From positions 572,466 to 621,354 of the forward strand of contig NZ_JAALDK010000003.1 in NCBI RefSeq assembly GCF_013366925.1: a DNA stretch of 48,889 bases. Reading direction: 5' to 3'. Under the pieces are notes generated by a model. That model worked only from the letters and a program-made list of their open reading frames with translations, was not told the DNA's origin and searched no databases. Shown in pieces: positions 36,487 to 46,063 of the stretch (position 1 is the stretch's first letter; each line of letters starts with the position of its first letter). This DNA comes from Paraburkholderia youngii. Lineage in GTDB: Bacteria; Pseudomonadota; Gammaproteobacteria; Burkholderiales; Burkholderiaceae. A program made the position numbers and the translations under genes.

Positions 36487-37074
36487 TTGAAACTGAAGAA
36501 GAACATGAGGCGTGTTTGCACTCGGCATGCCGTGACACTCGCACTAGCCGTATGGCTCGTGACAGGCTGCTCTGCCGGGGCACAGCAGGATGCGTTCGTG
36601 CCGCTCGTGCGCAGCATGGCAGATCGCCTCAACACCGCGGACCAGGTCGCTCTGAACAAGTGGGACACGGGCCAACCCGTCTATGACCCTCATCGAGAAG
36701 CGCAAGTCATTGCAAATGCGGTGGCGATGGCGTCTGAGTACGGACTAACCACGGAGGATGTGACAAACATTTTCTCGGACCAAATTGAAGCCAACAAAGA
36801 AATTCAGTACGAGCTGCTCAGCAACTGGATGCGTCACGGCAACGCTCCCGCAACGCCTCGCCAGAGCTTGCCGGGCGTTATTCGACCCATTCTGGATAAG
36901 CTGCAGGCCAATATCATGCTGAATTTGAAGGGCGTGGCGCCTCTTCGCAGCAATACAGATTGCCAGACACAGGTTGCAACAGCAGTGGGGCGCGTCGCCC
37001 AACAAACGTCGCTTGATGCCCTACATCTCGCGGCCCTCGACCGTGCGGTCGCGCGGATATGTGTCAAGTTTTGA
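36487..37074 (+). CDS. aroQ: Secreted chorismate mutase, gamma class
   Basis: 195 residues from TTG 36487, with GGGAG 8 bases upstream. ATG 36505 is an alternative. The N-terminal signal ends in LVTGC, a lipobox, so the protein may be a lipoprotein or simply periplasmic. The enzyme converts chorismate to prephenate. Active-site residues of the AroQ-gamma fold are in place: Arg47 (MADRL), Lys58 (LNKW), Asp67 and Arg70 (VYDPHRE), and the helix DQIEANKEIQ. The C-terminal half with two cysteines (DCQTQ, RICVKF) probably forms a disulphide, as in other exported members. Exported chorismate mutases are associated with plant and animal pathogens. It stands alone, with no other aromatic pathway genes. 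Confidence 0.82.
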   Translation: MKLKKNMRRVCTRHAVTLALAVWLVTGCSAGAQQDAFVPLVRSMADRLNTADQVALNKWDTGQPVYDPHREAQVIANAVAMASEYGLTTEDVTNIFSDQIEANKEIQYELLSNWMRHGNAPATPRQSLPGVIRPILDKLQANIMLNLKGVAPLRSNTDCQTQVATAVGRVAQQTSLDALHLAALDRAVARICVKF

Positions 37075-37546
37075 CTTTCCGGGGGGCTAAAGACATGCAA
37101 GGAAGCTTCCTGAAGGCGGACATATCGGAACTCCGTTGCGCAAATGGGCGGCGTCGCGCATTTGAGATGGAGAGGATCCCCTGCGCTGGGGCACCAGCAT
37201 GGTTTCAATGTCGAAGCGTGCCCTGACGACGTGCGCAACGTTCTTTGGGGGCTATCCGTGAGTAGAGTGGCGACGAAACCATTGCCGATGCGATGCTTTA
37301 CCGTCTCATGTGGCGTCATCACTGGATCACGCACAGGTGGACCACTTAGAAAACATCCCCAAAACCCCAACGTCCTGGAGCCCGAACTCGATCTCAACTG
37401 CGGAAAAACCTACAATCGACATCGCGCAATGCCAGACCCGCCGAGTCGGTCACGATTCCAAATCGGCGATCAAGTTCGCTGAAGTACGCATCATCCTTTA
37501 ATACGCCGTATTTGGCTCATCAACCTTCTACGCTGAGATAGGAAGC
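37075..37546. other. No supported gene
   Basis: A minus-strand frame (about 36834-37397) and plus-strand frames are open but show no family features. Possibly a remnant of a transposase, not identified. Confidence 0.3.
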
Positions 37547-37714
37547 ATGGACGACCAAACAGCGCGAAATGTACTCAGACAGGCTGATGGCTGGATCGAC
37601 TGGAATGACGTCCGGAACGCGCCGGACTGGCGGCAAGGAAAGATCGTGCTGGACGGTAGATTTAGTGCAGACGAGCTTCGTGCGATCATCGAGCTTCGGC
37701 GAAACACTCGCTAG
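37547..37714 (+). CDS. 55-residue hypothetical protein
   Basis: ATG 37547 is preceded by AGGA 3 bases upstream, rather close. The product has a well-ordered composition: DGWIDWNDVRNAPDWRQGKI, then VLDGRFSADELRAIIEL. The pattern W-x-D/N-W-x-D-V and G-R-F-x2-D/E-L-R-A looks like a conserved small family seen beside accessory genes in Burkholderia, but I cannot name it. Confidence 0.5.
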   Translation: MDDQTARNVLRQADGWIDWNDVRNAPDWRQGKIVLDGRFSADELRAIIELRRNTR

Positions 37715-37835
37715 TCCAGCCTGAACAAACCGTAGAGCCTTAAGCGTTGGGGGTTTCCGGCGGAAATCGTGTTGTTGGAATTGCAGAGACCTGGCATATT
37801 GCTGGGTATAGCCTGCAAATTCTGACGAGGTTTAG

Positions 37836-39158
37836 ATGGGTCCGAAGGCGCCTGTAACGGAGAAGGATTTGTTCCGGCATCCGCTGCGCGAACAGATCAA
37901 TCTCAAGCATCCACTGGTACGGCTGGCCGAGCTGATCAATTGGGAGCGGCTCAGTGCATCGATGAGCGCGAGTTTCGTTTCGGGTAAAGGCAGACCTGCG
38001 AGTTCGCCTCGACTGATCGCTGGTCTGCTGTATCTGCAGCACGCCTTCGACCTCTCGGACGAGGATGTTGTGTGGCAATGGGTTTAGAACCCGTACTGGC
38101 AGGTTTTTACGGGCGAGACGTACTTGCAGACCGAACCGCCGATCGATCCGTCCAGCCTCACGCGATGGCGCAAACGGTTGGGAGAAGCCGGTGTCGAGGA
38201 GTTGCTCGCCGAGACGATCGACGCGGCGAAGCGTGCCGGAGTGATCAAGGCGTCGAGCGCGAAACGCGTAATCGTTGATACGACCGTGATGCCCAAGGCG
38301 ATCGCACATCCGACTGACTCGCGACTGCTGGAGCGCTGTCGTGAACACCTCGTGAAGGCAGCTGCGCGGCACGGCCTGAAACTGCGTCAGAACTACAACC
38401 GCGAAGCACCACGCCTGGCCACCCAGATCAGCCGCTACGCGCACGCGAAGCAGTACCGGCGGATGAGCAAGGCAGTGCGCACCCTGCGCTCGCGTGTCGG
38501 CCGCGTCATGCGCGATGTCGAACGGCAACTCGACACGGTGGTTGATAACAGGCGAGCTGAGCTGCAGGAACTGATTGCCCGCACGAAGCGAATCCTGACG
38601 CAGAAGACGAAGGACAAAAATAAGCTGTATGCGCTGCACGCGCCGGAAGTCGAGTGCCTGGCCAAGGGTAAGGCGCGCACGCCATACGAGTTTGGCGTCA
38701 AGGTGTCGATCACGACGACACACCGGGAAGGGCTGTTGGTGGGTGCCCGCTCGATGCCGGGCAATCCGTACGATGGACATACGCTGGAAGAAGCGCTGGA
38801 GCAGGCAGCGATTCTCGGCGATGTCAAACCTGAAATCGCGATCGTCGACCGTGGTTACCGGGGCGCTGAGCCAGACGGGGTGAAGGTCTACCATCCCGGC
38901 CTGCGACGCGGCATCACGCGCACGTTGCGCGCCATGATCCGGCGGCGCAGCGCGATTGAACCAGCGATCGGTCATATGAAGGCCGACGGCAAACTCGACC
39001 GGAACTGGCTCAAGGGCGCGCTCGGGGATGCGATCAACGCAGTGCTATGTGGTGCCGGCCACAACCTGCGCATGATCCTCAGAAAGCTGCGGCGTTTTTA
39101 CGTCCTTGTACTTGTCGCATTGCTCAACCGCTCCGCGGTTTCCGCTTCGACACCATGA
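37836..39158 (+). pseudogene. IS5/IS1182-like transposase with an in-frame amber stop
   Basis: One continuous frame of 440 codons except for TAG at 38085-38087, in the context WQWV-stop-NPYW where relatives have glutamate, so a GAG to TAG change is likely. Before it lies the DUF772-like domain (HPLVRLAELINWERL, SPRLIAGLLYLQHAF). After it come IVDTTVMPKA with the first aspartate, a long insertion with arginine-rich helices, IVDRGYRGAEPDG with the second, and RRSAIEPAIGHMKADG with the glutamate. Start ATG 37836 follows a possible left end (about 37741). Confidence 0.85.
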
Positions 39159-39317
39159 ACGGCGTCCTCGCCGAAAACGAATTATTCAGACCCGACTCGC
39201 TAGCAATAGTCGAGATCCCTGACCTCGCCCTTCTATCCCGGCCGTGATCCCCGTTACTGTCTTCCCGCCTCGATATTTGTGGCTTTGGCCTGCTAGGCCC
39301 CGCATGATTCGCCCCCA

Positions 39318-39545
39318 GTGACCTGCTCCCAACGAGTAGAGCTAACCGGAACCTAGTAAAGTTCGTTTCGGAGAAGAAGACGAACATGAAGAAGCGCTTT
39401 ACGGAAGGGACAACTCATCGGTTTTCTGAAGGAAGCCGATGCCGGTATGCCAGTCAAAGAGCTAAGCGGGAAGCAGGGGTTCAGTCATGCATCGTTCTAC
39501 ACTTAGCGTGCGAGAGGAGAGGAACTCATTTGGTGAAGGATCAGT
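39318..39545 (+). pseudogene. IS3-family (IS407-like) left end with decayed orfA
   Basis: TGACCTGCTCCC at about 39318 resembles the IS407-group end. OrfA starts at 39386 (MKKRFTEG). Family sequence then continues across frames as IGFLKEADAGMPVKEL, GFSHASFYT and a stop. The remaining 39159-39317 and 39546-39622 hold nothing else. Confidence 0.7.
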
Positions 39546-39622
39546 TGCCGTTGGCGAGTTCGAGTGAATCGGAAAGGGTGCGCTTCGGTTCCGTGGCCCC
39601 CTCCCTCCTCTTCTAGATCCAT

Positions 39623-40378
39623 CTATTTCTGACGAACGGCAGAAACGACCGAAAGGAAGAGGTGCACCATACGAGGGTCGAACTGCGAGCCTGCACCATC
39701 AACAATCGCCTGTATCGCCTGACTTCTGGGGATAGCGCGCTTGTAGACTCGCGCATACCGGATGGCGTCGTAGGCATCAGCGACTGAGACGAGACGCGCT
39801 GCCATCGGAATCGATTCGCCTCGAAGGCCGCTAGGATAGCCAGTTCCGTCCCATCTTTCGTGATGACACAGGGCTACCTCCCTGAGGAGACCAGCCAAAT
39901 CGGATTGCGGAAAGCCGGAAGCTACTTGGTCAATCAGCTTCGCACCTAGTGCCGCGTGAGCCTTCGCCGCTGAGTATTCCGCTTTGTCAAGCGCACTCGG
40001 TTTGCCAAGGATTCGTGCCGATACAGCGGCTTTGCCTATGTCGTGAAAAAGCGCAGCAACTGATAGGCGCTTCGCCCTAATTTCGCAGGCGGTGTCCGTG
40101 TTCCAGCCCATCCCGCTCATCTTGCTCGTCATCCTACCCGCGAGTGCCGCGACGCGCTTGCTGTGATTGACTGTCTGCCGGATGACCATAGAATTGAGTT
40201 TGTAATCTAGGGATCCGTTTACTTCGATAAAGCGCTGCAACGCGGCCACGCGCAACCGCCGGGTAAGAGACGATCCGGGTTCCATCGGTCCATCTCGCTT
40301 AAGCGGTCGATGCTCAAACGTATTCGCGGGGCATCTTGGTCGCTCCCATTCCTCATTGGTTAGCTCATGAAAATGCAT
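39623..40378 (-). CDS. HD-GYP phosphodiesterase
   Basis: 251 residues. The catalytic domain starts near residue 55 and has the metal-binding HD (His112-Asp113 in FHDIGK), His141, and the signature HHERWDGTGYPSGLRGESIP (residues 172-191). HD-GYP enzymes hydrolyse cyclic di-GMP and thereby favour motility over biofilm. No membrane or receiver domain is attached. The first 30 residues (MHFHELTNEEWERP) do not belong to the usual HD-GYP architecture and recall the start of an IS5-type transposase, so the 5' end may be secondary. GGAG lies 7 bases before the ATG. The start also touches the end of the small gene upstream. Confidence 0.85.
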   Translation of the reverse strand: MHFHELTNEEWERPRCPANTFEHRPLKRDGPMEPGSSLTRRLRVAALQRFIEVNGSLDYKLNSMVIRQTVNHSKRVAALAGRMTSKMSGMGWNTDTACEIRAKRLSVAALFHDIGKAAVSARILGKPSALDKAEYSAAKAHAALGAKLIDQVASGFPQSDLAGLLREVALCHHERWDGTGYPSGLRGESIPMAARLVSVADAYDAIRYARVYKRAIPRSQAIQAIVDGAGSQFDPRMVHLFLSVVSAVRQK

Positions 40379-40540
40379 TCACATCTCCAAACGGTTGGAT
40401 CGAACCATTAGACTTACGACGATCGTTTCGTGCGCGATATGTTCCTTTCCCCAATACATGCAACTTCCCTCCAATTCGACAAACCGCTCCCTTTCAGAGG
40501 AGCCCCTGAGAACTCGTCGCCAACTTGTTGCCAGTTCCAT
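40379..40540 (-). CDS. Small gene directly before the HD-GYP gene
   Basis: A frame of 53 residues from ATG 40540 ends at the base before the HD-GYP start. The product (MELATSWRRVLRGSSERERF ... YWGKEHIAHETIVVSLMVR) has protein-like composition and could be coupled to the HD-GYP gene. No domain is recognised and there is no strong ribosome binding site. Confidence 0.35.
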   Translation of the reverse strand: MELATSWRRVLRGSSERERFVELEGSCMYWGKEHIAHETIVVSLMVRSNRLEM

Positions 40541-40890
40541 CGCGAGCCGAGGCCATGAACTGATTCGACGCGGCGGATGATAAAGGTAAGTCCCGCAAAC
40601 ACAAATCGACAAGAGGGCAAAGTGTGCGATGCGTCAAGGTATTCTTGCATTGACAATGGCGAGTCTTTTTCGATTTCCGGAGATCACGTCTCACAAGACA
40701 CCTCTTGAGGGCCGAATCTCAGGATTCCGATGCTGCACCGGAGATGACCATGTTGTTGCACTTATGACGGTCGCATGTCCGGAACGCGACAAAGTGATGG
40801 GGCCCAGTCGGTCGGAACCTGCACTGACCGTCTCTTTCTTGTGGCCCACAAATTGCTGGGTATGGCTGCACACCTCACAAGGAGTCTTCC
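40541..40890. other. Intergenic region between divergent small genes
   Basis: No gene is supported. It should contain divergent promoters for the HD-GYP side and the small-gene operon. I cannot name boxes with confidence. Confidence 0.35.
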
Positions 40891-41073
40891 ATGCTCAGGA
40901 AAAGGATCGATCCGCAAACGCTTGAGGCCATGCTTGTCGAAGCGACGGAAAATGCATTATCTGACTATGACTCATCGCTCGCGTTGGATGATGATTTAGA
41001 GGCAGTCGCCCAGTTCGGCGCCGCTTTCGCCGCCCTTCGTGCACATGGTGCGGACACCGAATCGGATACGTAA
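40891..41073 (+). CDS. Small acidic protein, first of three tiny genes
   Basis: 60 residues with AAGGAG 6 bases before the ATG, the best start in this stretch. Composition is acidic (SDYDSSLALDDDLEAVAQFG) and helical. Not recognised. Confidence 0.6.
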   Translation: MLRKRIDPQTLEAMLVEATENALSDYDSSLALDDDLEAVAQFGAAFAALRAHGADTESDT

Positions 41074-41076
41074 CCT

Positions 41077-41277
41077 GTGGAGGATGCTGAGGCTGACGGC
41101 GATATTCACAGCTGGCGTGATGACGTTTTTTCGCGACTCAGGGATTCGACGCTGCGCGATTGGGTCGCTCGCAGTGCGTACCTAAGCGAGCGGCTCGAAT
41201 CCATCTCAGTAGCCGAAAAGCCGTGGGGACGATCAAGCCGCCGCATTCGCTTGCTGGCAGCGATTGTGAGCAAATGA
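41077..41277 (+). CDS. Small hypothetical protein, second of three tiny genes
   Basis: 66 residues, starting with GTG 3 bases after the previous stop. Its acidic head (EDAEADGD) is followed by a basic, tryptophan-containing helix (WRDDVFSRLRDSTLRDWVAR) and a basic tail. Translation by coupling is likely because it has no own ribosome binding site. Not recognised. Confidence 0.5.
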   Translation: MEDAEADGDIHSWRDDVFSRLRDSTLRDWVARSAYLSERLESISVAEKPWGRSSRRIRLLAAIVSK

Positions 41278-41408
41278 GCACCAGACGTTGGAATAAGGTT
41301 CAGCAAAAGGTGGATTGGCGGCGGTCCAAGGTGGTCGACTCCGAAAGACGTCAAAGTGACCGTCCACATGCGCGGGAACTGTTGGTGAAGCGGCTTCCCA
41401 TGACGTAG
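41274..41408 (+). CDS. Small basic protein, third of three tiny genes
   Basis: 44 residues, very basic (STRRWNKVQQKVDWRRSKVV ... HARELLVKRL). The ATG overlaps the preceding stop as ATGA. Not recognised. The three genes together look like one translational unit. Confidence 0.45.
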   Translation: MSTRRWNKVQQKVDWRRSKVVDSERRQSDRPHARELLVKRLPMT

Positions 41409-41674
41409 ATGCTCATGCTGGGAAGCTGGACACGACCCTATCATCGAATCCGCCCTTATCGTCAAGTCGGTTCCTTTTCGTGGTTTCACGCGGGGCGACT
41501 ATGATGCATAGACCGCATCCTGACGAAGCAAGCCGCCTTGGCGTCGGACAAGCGCAATCGGCATTGGTCTGAACGGTATCACGCTGCCACGAAAGACGCC
41601 AAAGATTCTCGACAACACCGATCCGAAGGTTCTGCGGTTCCAGCATTGACTATCTCAATGTACAGGTCTACGTA

Positions 41675-41917
41675 TTGGTGCGAAACCATCGCACCGGGCT
41701 TCATGAGTTCGTCCAAGCCGTGAGCCGTCGTCTGCGAGCGTTCAAGGATGCGGCCACGCTCGTAGACAAGCGGGCCCATCACATTTCGATGATAACGGAT
41801 GTGCTCCTTGTTGGCGAACACACAGATCGGGATGGGATGCTGCAGCTCGATGTTGCTCTGACCACGAGTCCCGCCGATGCGTGGACGTGGGACTTAATCG
41901 TCGACAAATCGCCGTAA
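41675..41917 (+). CDS. Hypothetical protein, converging on the sigma factor gene
   Basis: The frame is open from about 41565, but only TTG or GTG starts are available (TTG 41675). The product (about 80-115 residues) reads [29 protein letters not shown] in two pieces and then [20 protein letters not shown]. The layout faintly recalls ribosome hibernation (HPF/RaiA) proteins, but key positions do not fit. It could be a decayed gene. The last 24 bases overlap the sigma gene on the other strand. Confidence 0.35.
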   Translation: MVRNHRTGLHEFVQAVSRRLRAFKDAATLVDKRAHHISMITDVLLVGEHTDRDGMLQLDVALTTSPADAWTWDLIVDKSP

Positions 41918-43894
41918 CTTGTCGGCGCGATTTGGCTGCATCAGTTTTCGCATCGCCTTGCTTTCGATGTACCGGATTCGTTCGCGCGTCAGGTCGAATT
42001 GTTTGCCAAGTTCCTGGAGCGTGTAGCCGCACGCTACATCAATCCCGAACCGCATTCGCAGTACTTTCGCTTCACGCGGCGACAATGAATCCAGCGCTTC
42101 GTCGATTGCGGCTCGCAGATTCGAGCGCGCGGCCGCATCCGCCGGGGATCCAGCCATTGGATCTTCGATCATATCGCCAAGCGTGGCGTCGGCATCTTCG
42201 TCCACTGGCGTCTCGAGCGATAAGGGTTGCCTCATGACCTTCAGTATGTCACGAATCTTGTCTTCTGATAATTCCATGCGCTGAGCCAACGCAGCAGGAT
42301 TAGCCTTTTGCCCAGTCTCCTGCAAAATCTCCCGCGAAATCCGGTTTAGCTTGTTGATTGACTCCATCATATGCGAGGGGACTCGGATTGTGCGCGCCTG
42401 ATCCGCAAGACAACGCGTGACTGACTGCCTGACCCACCATGTTGCGTAAGTTGAAAACTTCCAGCCGCGTCGATATTGAAATTTGTCGACGGCTTTCATC
42501 AGGCCGATGTTGCCTTCCTGGATCAGATCCAGAAGGGGCACGCCTCGGTTCGCGTACTTTCTCGCGATAGAGACCACGAGACGCAGATTCGCCTCGATCA
42601 TCTTGCGCTTCGCCTGCCGCATCTTCGACTCGGCTGCCATCATCTGCCGGTTGATCTTCTTCAAGTGTTGCAAGGGCAGGCCGGCCTTAGCCTCAATATC
42701 GATAAGCTTCTGCTGTTCAGTCTGGATCTCCGGTAGACTGCGTGAAAGTGCCACACCGTACTTGCGGGACGTCGCCGAGTTTTCAGTCCACGCGAGATCA
42801 GTTTCGTATCCCAAAAACGACTCGACGAATCGCGCGCTTGGCATGCCGCACCGGTCAACGGCAATCTGCAGAATACGTCGCTCGACCGCACGTACCTGTG
42901 CGACTTGCTGCTGCACATCAGCGCATAGCGCATCGATAGTCCGTGCCGTGAAGCGAACAGCCGCAAGCTCCCGCTGGATCGCTTCAAAAAGGCGCTCGCG
43001 GGCGACCTGTCCGTTTTCTTGCGCGGCGTCGGCTTCTGAAATCTGTTCGTACAGGTCACGAACTCGCGCAAAGATAGCGAGGCCGTCTCTCGTGAGCTGT
43101 TTCATTCGCGGTTCGCTCCCCTTCACCATGTCCCGGTCTTCGACGACGCTGCCCTCACCGCCGTCGCTCCTCGCGTCGTCGCCCTTAGCGCTGTTGTGTT
43201 CAATGTCCGGGGTTTTAGCCGGCTCTGGCAACGACCGAAGGACCGCTTCAGAGTCTTCATTTAGGCCGTCGACCAGTTCATCGATGCGCAGTTCACCAGA
43301 TTGAATCTGCTTTACCATTCGAAGGATCGTGAAGACAGTCGGCGGGCAGCGTGCGATCGCCAAGCCCATTTCGTGGAGTCCCTCTTCGATGCGTTTCGCA
43401 ATCTCAGTCTCGCCCGCGCGAGTCAATAATTCGGTCGCACCCATTTCACGCATATACATCCGAACGGGATCCGTTGTGCACCCGAATTCAGGATCGACGG
43501 TTGAAAGCGCGCCTTCGGCCTCCAGATCTGCCTTGTCGTCCGACGTGGCTGCCGGCGCCGCGTCGTCCAAGAACGGCTTCTCCGTGTCAGGCGCCTGCTC
43601 GTAGACTGCAATGCCGATGTCGTTGAAAGTGCTGGCAATGATTTCAATGGCCGCGGTATGCACAAAATTGTCGGGGAGATGATCGTTGATTTCCGCATGA
43701 GTCAGGTAGCCGCGCTGGTTGCCGAGTCGGATGAGAGTGCGCATCCAGCGCTCCTGTTGCTCTTCGTCCTGCGATATCCCGTCGATCGACTGCAGGGGTG
43801 TTACGGGATCGACCTTCGACGCGCGCGGGACCGACGCGTTCAGAGCGGACGAAACTGTGCCTGGACGTGAATAGGGCCAATCGACCTTTGACAT
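41894..43894 (-). CDS. Accessory RpoD-type (sigma-70) RNA polymerase sigma factor
   Basis: 666 residues from ATG 43894, with AGGAGA 4 bases upstream. It has the full primary-sigma layout: region 1.1 (about 45-105), region 1.2 ([21 protein letters not shown], from 142), a long non-conserved insert (about 200-360), region 2 with [18 protein letters not shown] and the -10 recognition stretch [20 protein letters not shown], region 3, and region 4 with [21 protein letters not shown]. Compared with housekeeping RpoD several positions differ (WWVRQSVTR for [22 protein letters not shown] for RIRQIEAKALRKL, PSHM for PVHM). It is therefore a second, diverged copy, probably directing RNA polymerase to housekeeping-like or modified promoters of this replicon. 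No anti-sigma gene is visible. Confidence 0.9.
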   Translation of the reverse strand: MSKVDWPYSRPGTVSSALNASVPRASKVDPVTPLQSIDGISQDEEQQERWMRTLIRLGNQRGYLTHAEINDHLPDNFVHTAAIEIIASTFNDIGIAVYEQAPDTEKPFLDDAAPAATSDDKADLEAEGALSTVDPEFGCTTDPVRMYMREMGATELLTRAGETEIAKRIEEGLHEMGLAIARCPPTVFTILRMVKQIQSGELRIDELVDGLNEDSEAVLRSLPEPAKTPDIEHNSAKGDDARSDGGEGSVVEDRDMVKGSEPRMKQLTRDGLAIFARVRDLYEQISEADAAQENGQVARERLFEAIQRELAAVRFTARTIDALCADVQQQVAQVRAVERRILQIAVDRCGMPSARFVESFLGYETDLAWTENSATSRKYGVALSRSLPEIQTEQQKLIDIEAKAGLPLQHLKKINRQMMAAESKMRQAKRKMIEANLRLVVSIARKYANRGVPLLDLIQEGNIGLMKAVDKFQYRRGWKFSTYATWWVRQSVTRCLADQARTIRVPSHMMESINKLNRISREILQETGQKANPAALAQRMELSEDKIRDILKVMRQPLSLETPVDEDADATLGDMIEDPMAGSPADAAARSNLRAAIDEALDSLSPREAKVLRMRFGIDVACGYTLQELGKQFDLTRERIRYIESKAMRKLMQPNRADKLRRFVDD

Positions 43895-44860
43895 AGATTC
43901 TCCTGGACGTGATTGCCCGGCAATCGCGACCAGCGACTGTCCACACTCGGCCGACGAGCCGCGCACGTTTCGCTGTTACAGACGGACACAGGCTGTGGAA
44001 TCGCAACGGGCAGTGAATGCGCGGCCCCTAGATACGGGCGGACGCAAGGGAACCGCAAGACTTGGCGAAAAGCATCAATGCGTTAGCAACGTAACACAAA
44101 CTACCGCATTTCACCAGTTGGCGAATCTGGACCGTCCGCAACGTTAACGTGCTACGCCGCGGGCCACACTAAGAATTCGACATCTGGATGGATAGAATAT
44201 GACGAAGCTTATCGAGATCTTTGCGTGGAACTGGAGCATCTATGAATACGGCTCGGAGTCGGAAGCGCATCAGGGCCGTTCCGGCCAAATGTCGTTGGGT
44301 TCGGTCGAGCTCCGACTTGGAGTCGTGCATCTTTCCATCGTTCAGTCGTCGGTTCTACGCCGAAAATGGCGGTTCATTGGCGAGTAGGCCTCGCATCGAG
44401 GTCCGTACGAGAACATCTCGGCTGGACCGCTAGCTTTCGCTGTTTGACGGATATCACGTCTACGGCGTGCAACTGCCCTAGAGTGTCGGCCGCCTTCAGT
44501 ACCTTCTCCCGCTTGGGCTCTGGATTGACCCTCATTAGCAAAGCCGATATTCTCGCTCTTTTTGACAGAAATCCGGCATCCACCGGGTTTCGGTGAATGG
44601 CTGGGCGTTATGGCGCCTTGGGCGCGCGCATCGGCGCATTGGCGCAATCTCGAACGCTCCTGTGGGCATGGATTTCACATCCGCCCGCGGGCGGCGGTCC
44701 TACCGGGCGCGGCACGAACTAGCAGCCACGCCACAAGATGCACATTGGCGCCGGCGTACTCCAAAGCTGAACGAGAAGCTGACAGTGCGGAAGCACCTTC
44801 GTGCCGAAATCTGCCTATGCCGGCTCTTGACCATGTGCGGGCCTGAAAGGAGGAAATGAA
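43895..44860. other. Nearly 1 kb without a supported gene
   Basis: Frames of 60-100 codons occur on both strands (for example 44374-44583 minus, MDAGFLSKRARISALLMRV...), but none is recognised. The region should contain the promoters of the sigma factor and the pectate lyase. AAAGGAGG at 44847-44854 is the lyase ribosome binding site. Confidence 0.35.
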
Positions 44861-46063
44861 ATGAAGCCGCGGCTGATCCTGACAATATTGATCGCATATC
44901 TGCTGTGCGCTTGTGTTGGGGGGCACGGGTCGTCTTCTGCGCCAGCCCCCTCAGCAGAGACAGGCTTGCGGTCCAATTTCAATCAGACCGCAATTACCGC
45001 GCGTCTGCCGACGGACACCGGCGGTTTCGCAACGGCGACCGGATCAGACGATCCAGCCGTCACGGTCGACAGCCTCGCTGATCTGCTGGCTGCGTTCAGC
45101 GCGCGACAGCACCACATCCTAGTCAAGGGCGAAATCTACGGCGGACCGCGACTGACGACCATCACCTTCGCCAGCACGGACTGGAACAACACCACGATCG
45201 AAGGCGCCAGCGGTGGCAATGCGGTGCTGAAAAACGTCCAGCTTAAATTCGACGGCGAAATGCTGCCGGCAGACCAGAACATCCAGAATGTCGTGATCAG
45301 AAACATCACTTTTCATGGCGTCATCGGAGATCTACAGGCCCTACCCGCCCAAGTCTACGGCACATCCAACAACGCCGGCATCAACTATGAAGGCGTGTCG
45401 CTGCGACGGGTCACCAATGCATGGGTCGATCATTGTTCCTTCTACGATACGAGCGACAATCTGATGAGTGTGACGCTGTCATCGGATAATGTGACGGTCT
45501 CGTATAGCCGGTTTTATTTCACCAATGAATGGCTGGCGATGCGCCCCGATCCCCTGTGGGACTGGACGGGCAAGAACCAAGATCTGGCCAATGAACGCCT
45601 GGCGATGGTAGTGGGCGCATCTCGGCAGGATTCGTATGCATATGGTGGGCACAGGCTGCATGTCACCTTGCACCATAACCAGTTCGGCCCCAACCTAAAG
45701 GGGCGTCCGCTGCTGCGGGGCTGGGTCCACGTCTACGACGATTATTTCGATAACGACGCCACACCGACTGGCCTCAATGCCGTCGGGTCAGACGAGACCC
45801 AGTACAACGCGCTGCAGATCGGAAGCGGCAGCGTCGTCTATGTTGAAAGCAACTATTTTCTTAGAACTAACCAGAGCATTCAGGTCGGTCTGGATTTGCC
45901 GGACGATGTCTACTCTTTTCATGAAAACGCAAACCAGTACGTTCAGTCCACCGGCAGATCGGCAAAGGGCGAGGCTTTTTCAATCGCGCCGGTCGGTTAC
46001 GCGTATCGAGTTGGGACGGCCTCGTCCGTTCTCAACGCCGCGTCGGCCTACGGTCCTCGCTAG
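44861..46063 (+). CDS. Pectate lyase, polysaccharide lyase family 1
   Basis: 400 residues with an export signal ending in a lipobox-like LCAC (Cys18), so a surface lipoprotein is possible. The enzyme cleaves polygalacturonate in plant cell walls by beta-elimination. The right-handed beta-helix repeats are evident (NVVIRNITFHGVIGD, VSLRRVTNAWVDHCSFYD, LSSDNVTVSYSRFYF). LHHNQFGPNLKGRPLLRG, then VHVYDDYFDN, is the PL1 catalytic strand, with the arginine in KGRPLLR as likely catalytic base. The start is very well supported: AAAGGAGG lies 6 bases upstream. It stands alone. A hairpin begins directly after the stop. Confidence 0.85.
   Translation: MKPRLILTILIAYLLCACVGGHGSSSAPAPSAETGLRSNFNQTAITARLPTDTGGFATATGSDDPAVTVDSLADLLAAFSARQHHILVKGEIYGGPRLTTITFASTDWNNTTIEGASGGNAVLKNVQLKFDGEMLPADQNIQNVVIRNITFHGVIGDLQALPAQVYGTSNNAGINYEGVSLRRVTNAWVDHCSFYDTSDNLMSVTLSSDNVTVSYSRFYFTNEWLAMRPDPLWDWTGKNQDLANERLAMVVGASRQDSYAYGGHRLHVTLHHNQFGPNLKGRPLLRGWVHVYDDYFDNDATPTGLNAVGSDETQYNALQIGSGSVVYVESNYFLRTNQSIQVGLDLPDDVYSFHENANQYVQSTGRSAKGEAFSIAPVGYAYRVGTASSVLNAASAYGPR

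Noticed and set aside
41565..41917. Ribosome hibernation factor (HPF/RaiA)
   Set aside because: The similarity is limited to a vague layout. Conserved residues are missing and the frame lacks a good start codon.
42476..43698. Long plus-strand frames opposite the sigma factor
   Set aside because: They are antisense shadows caused by GC-rich codon positions.
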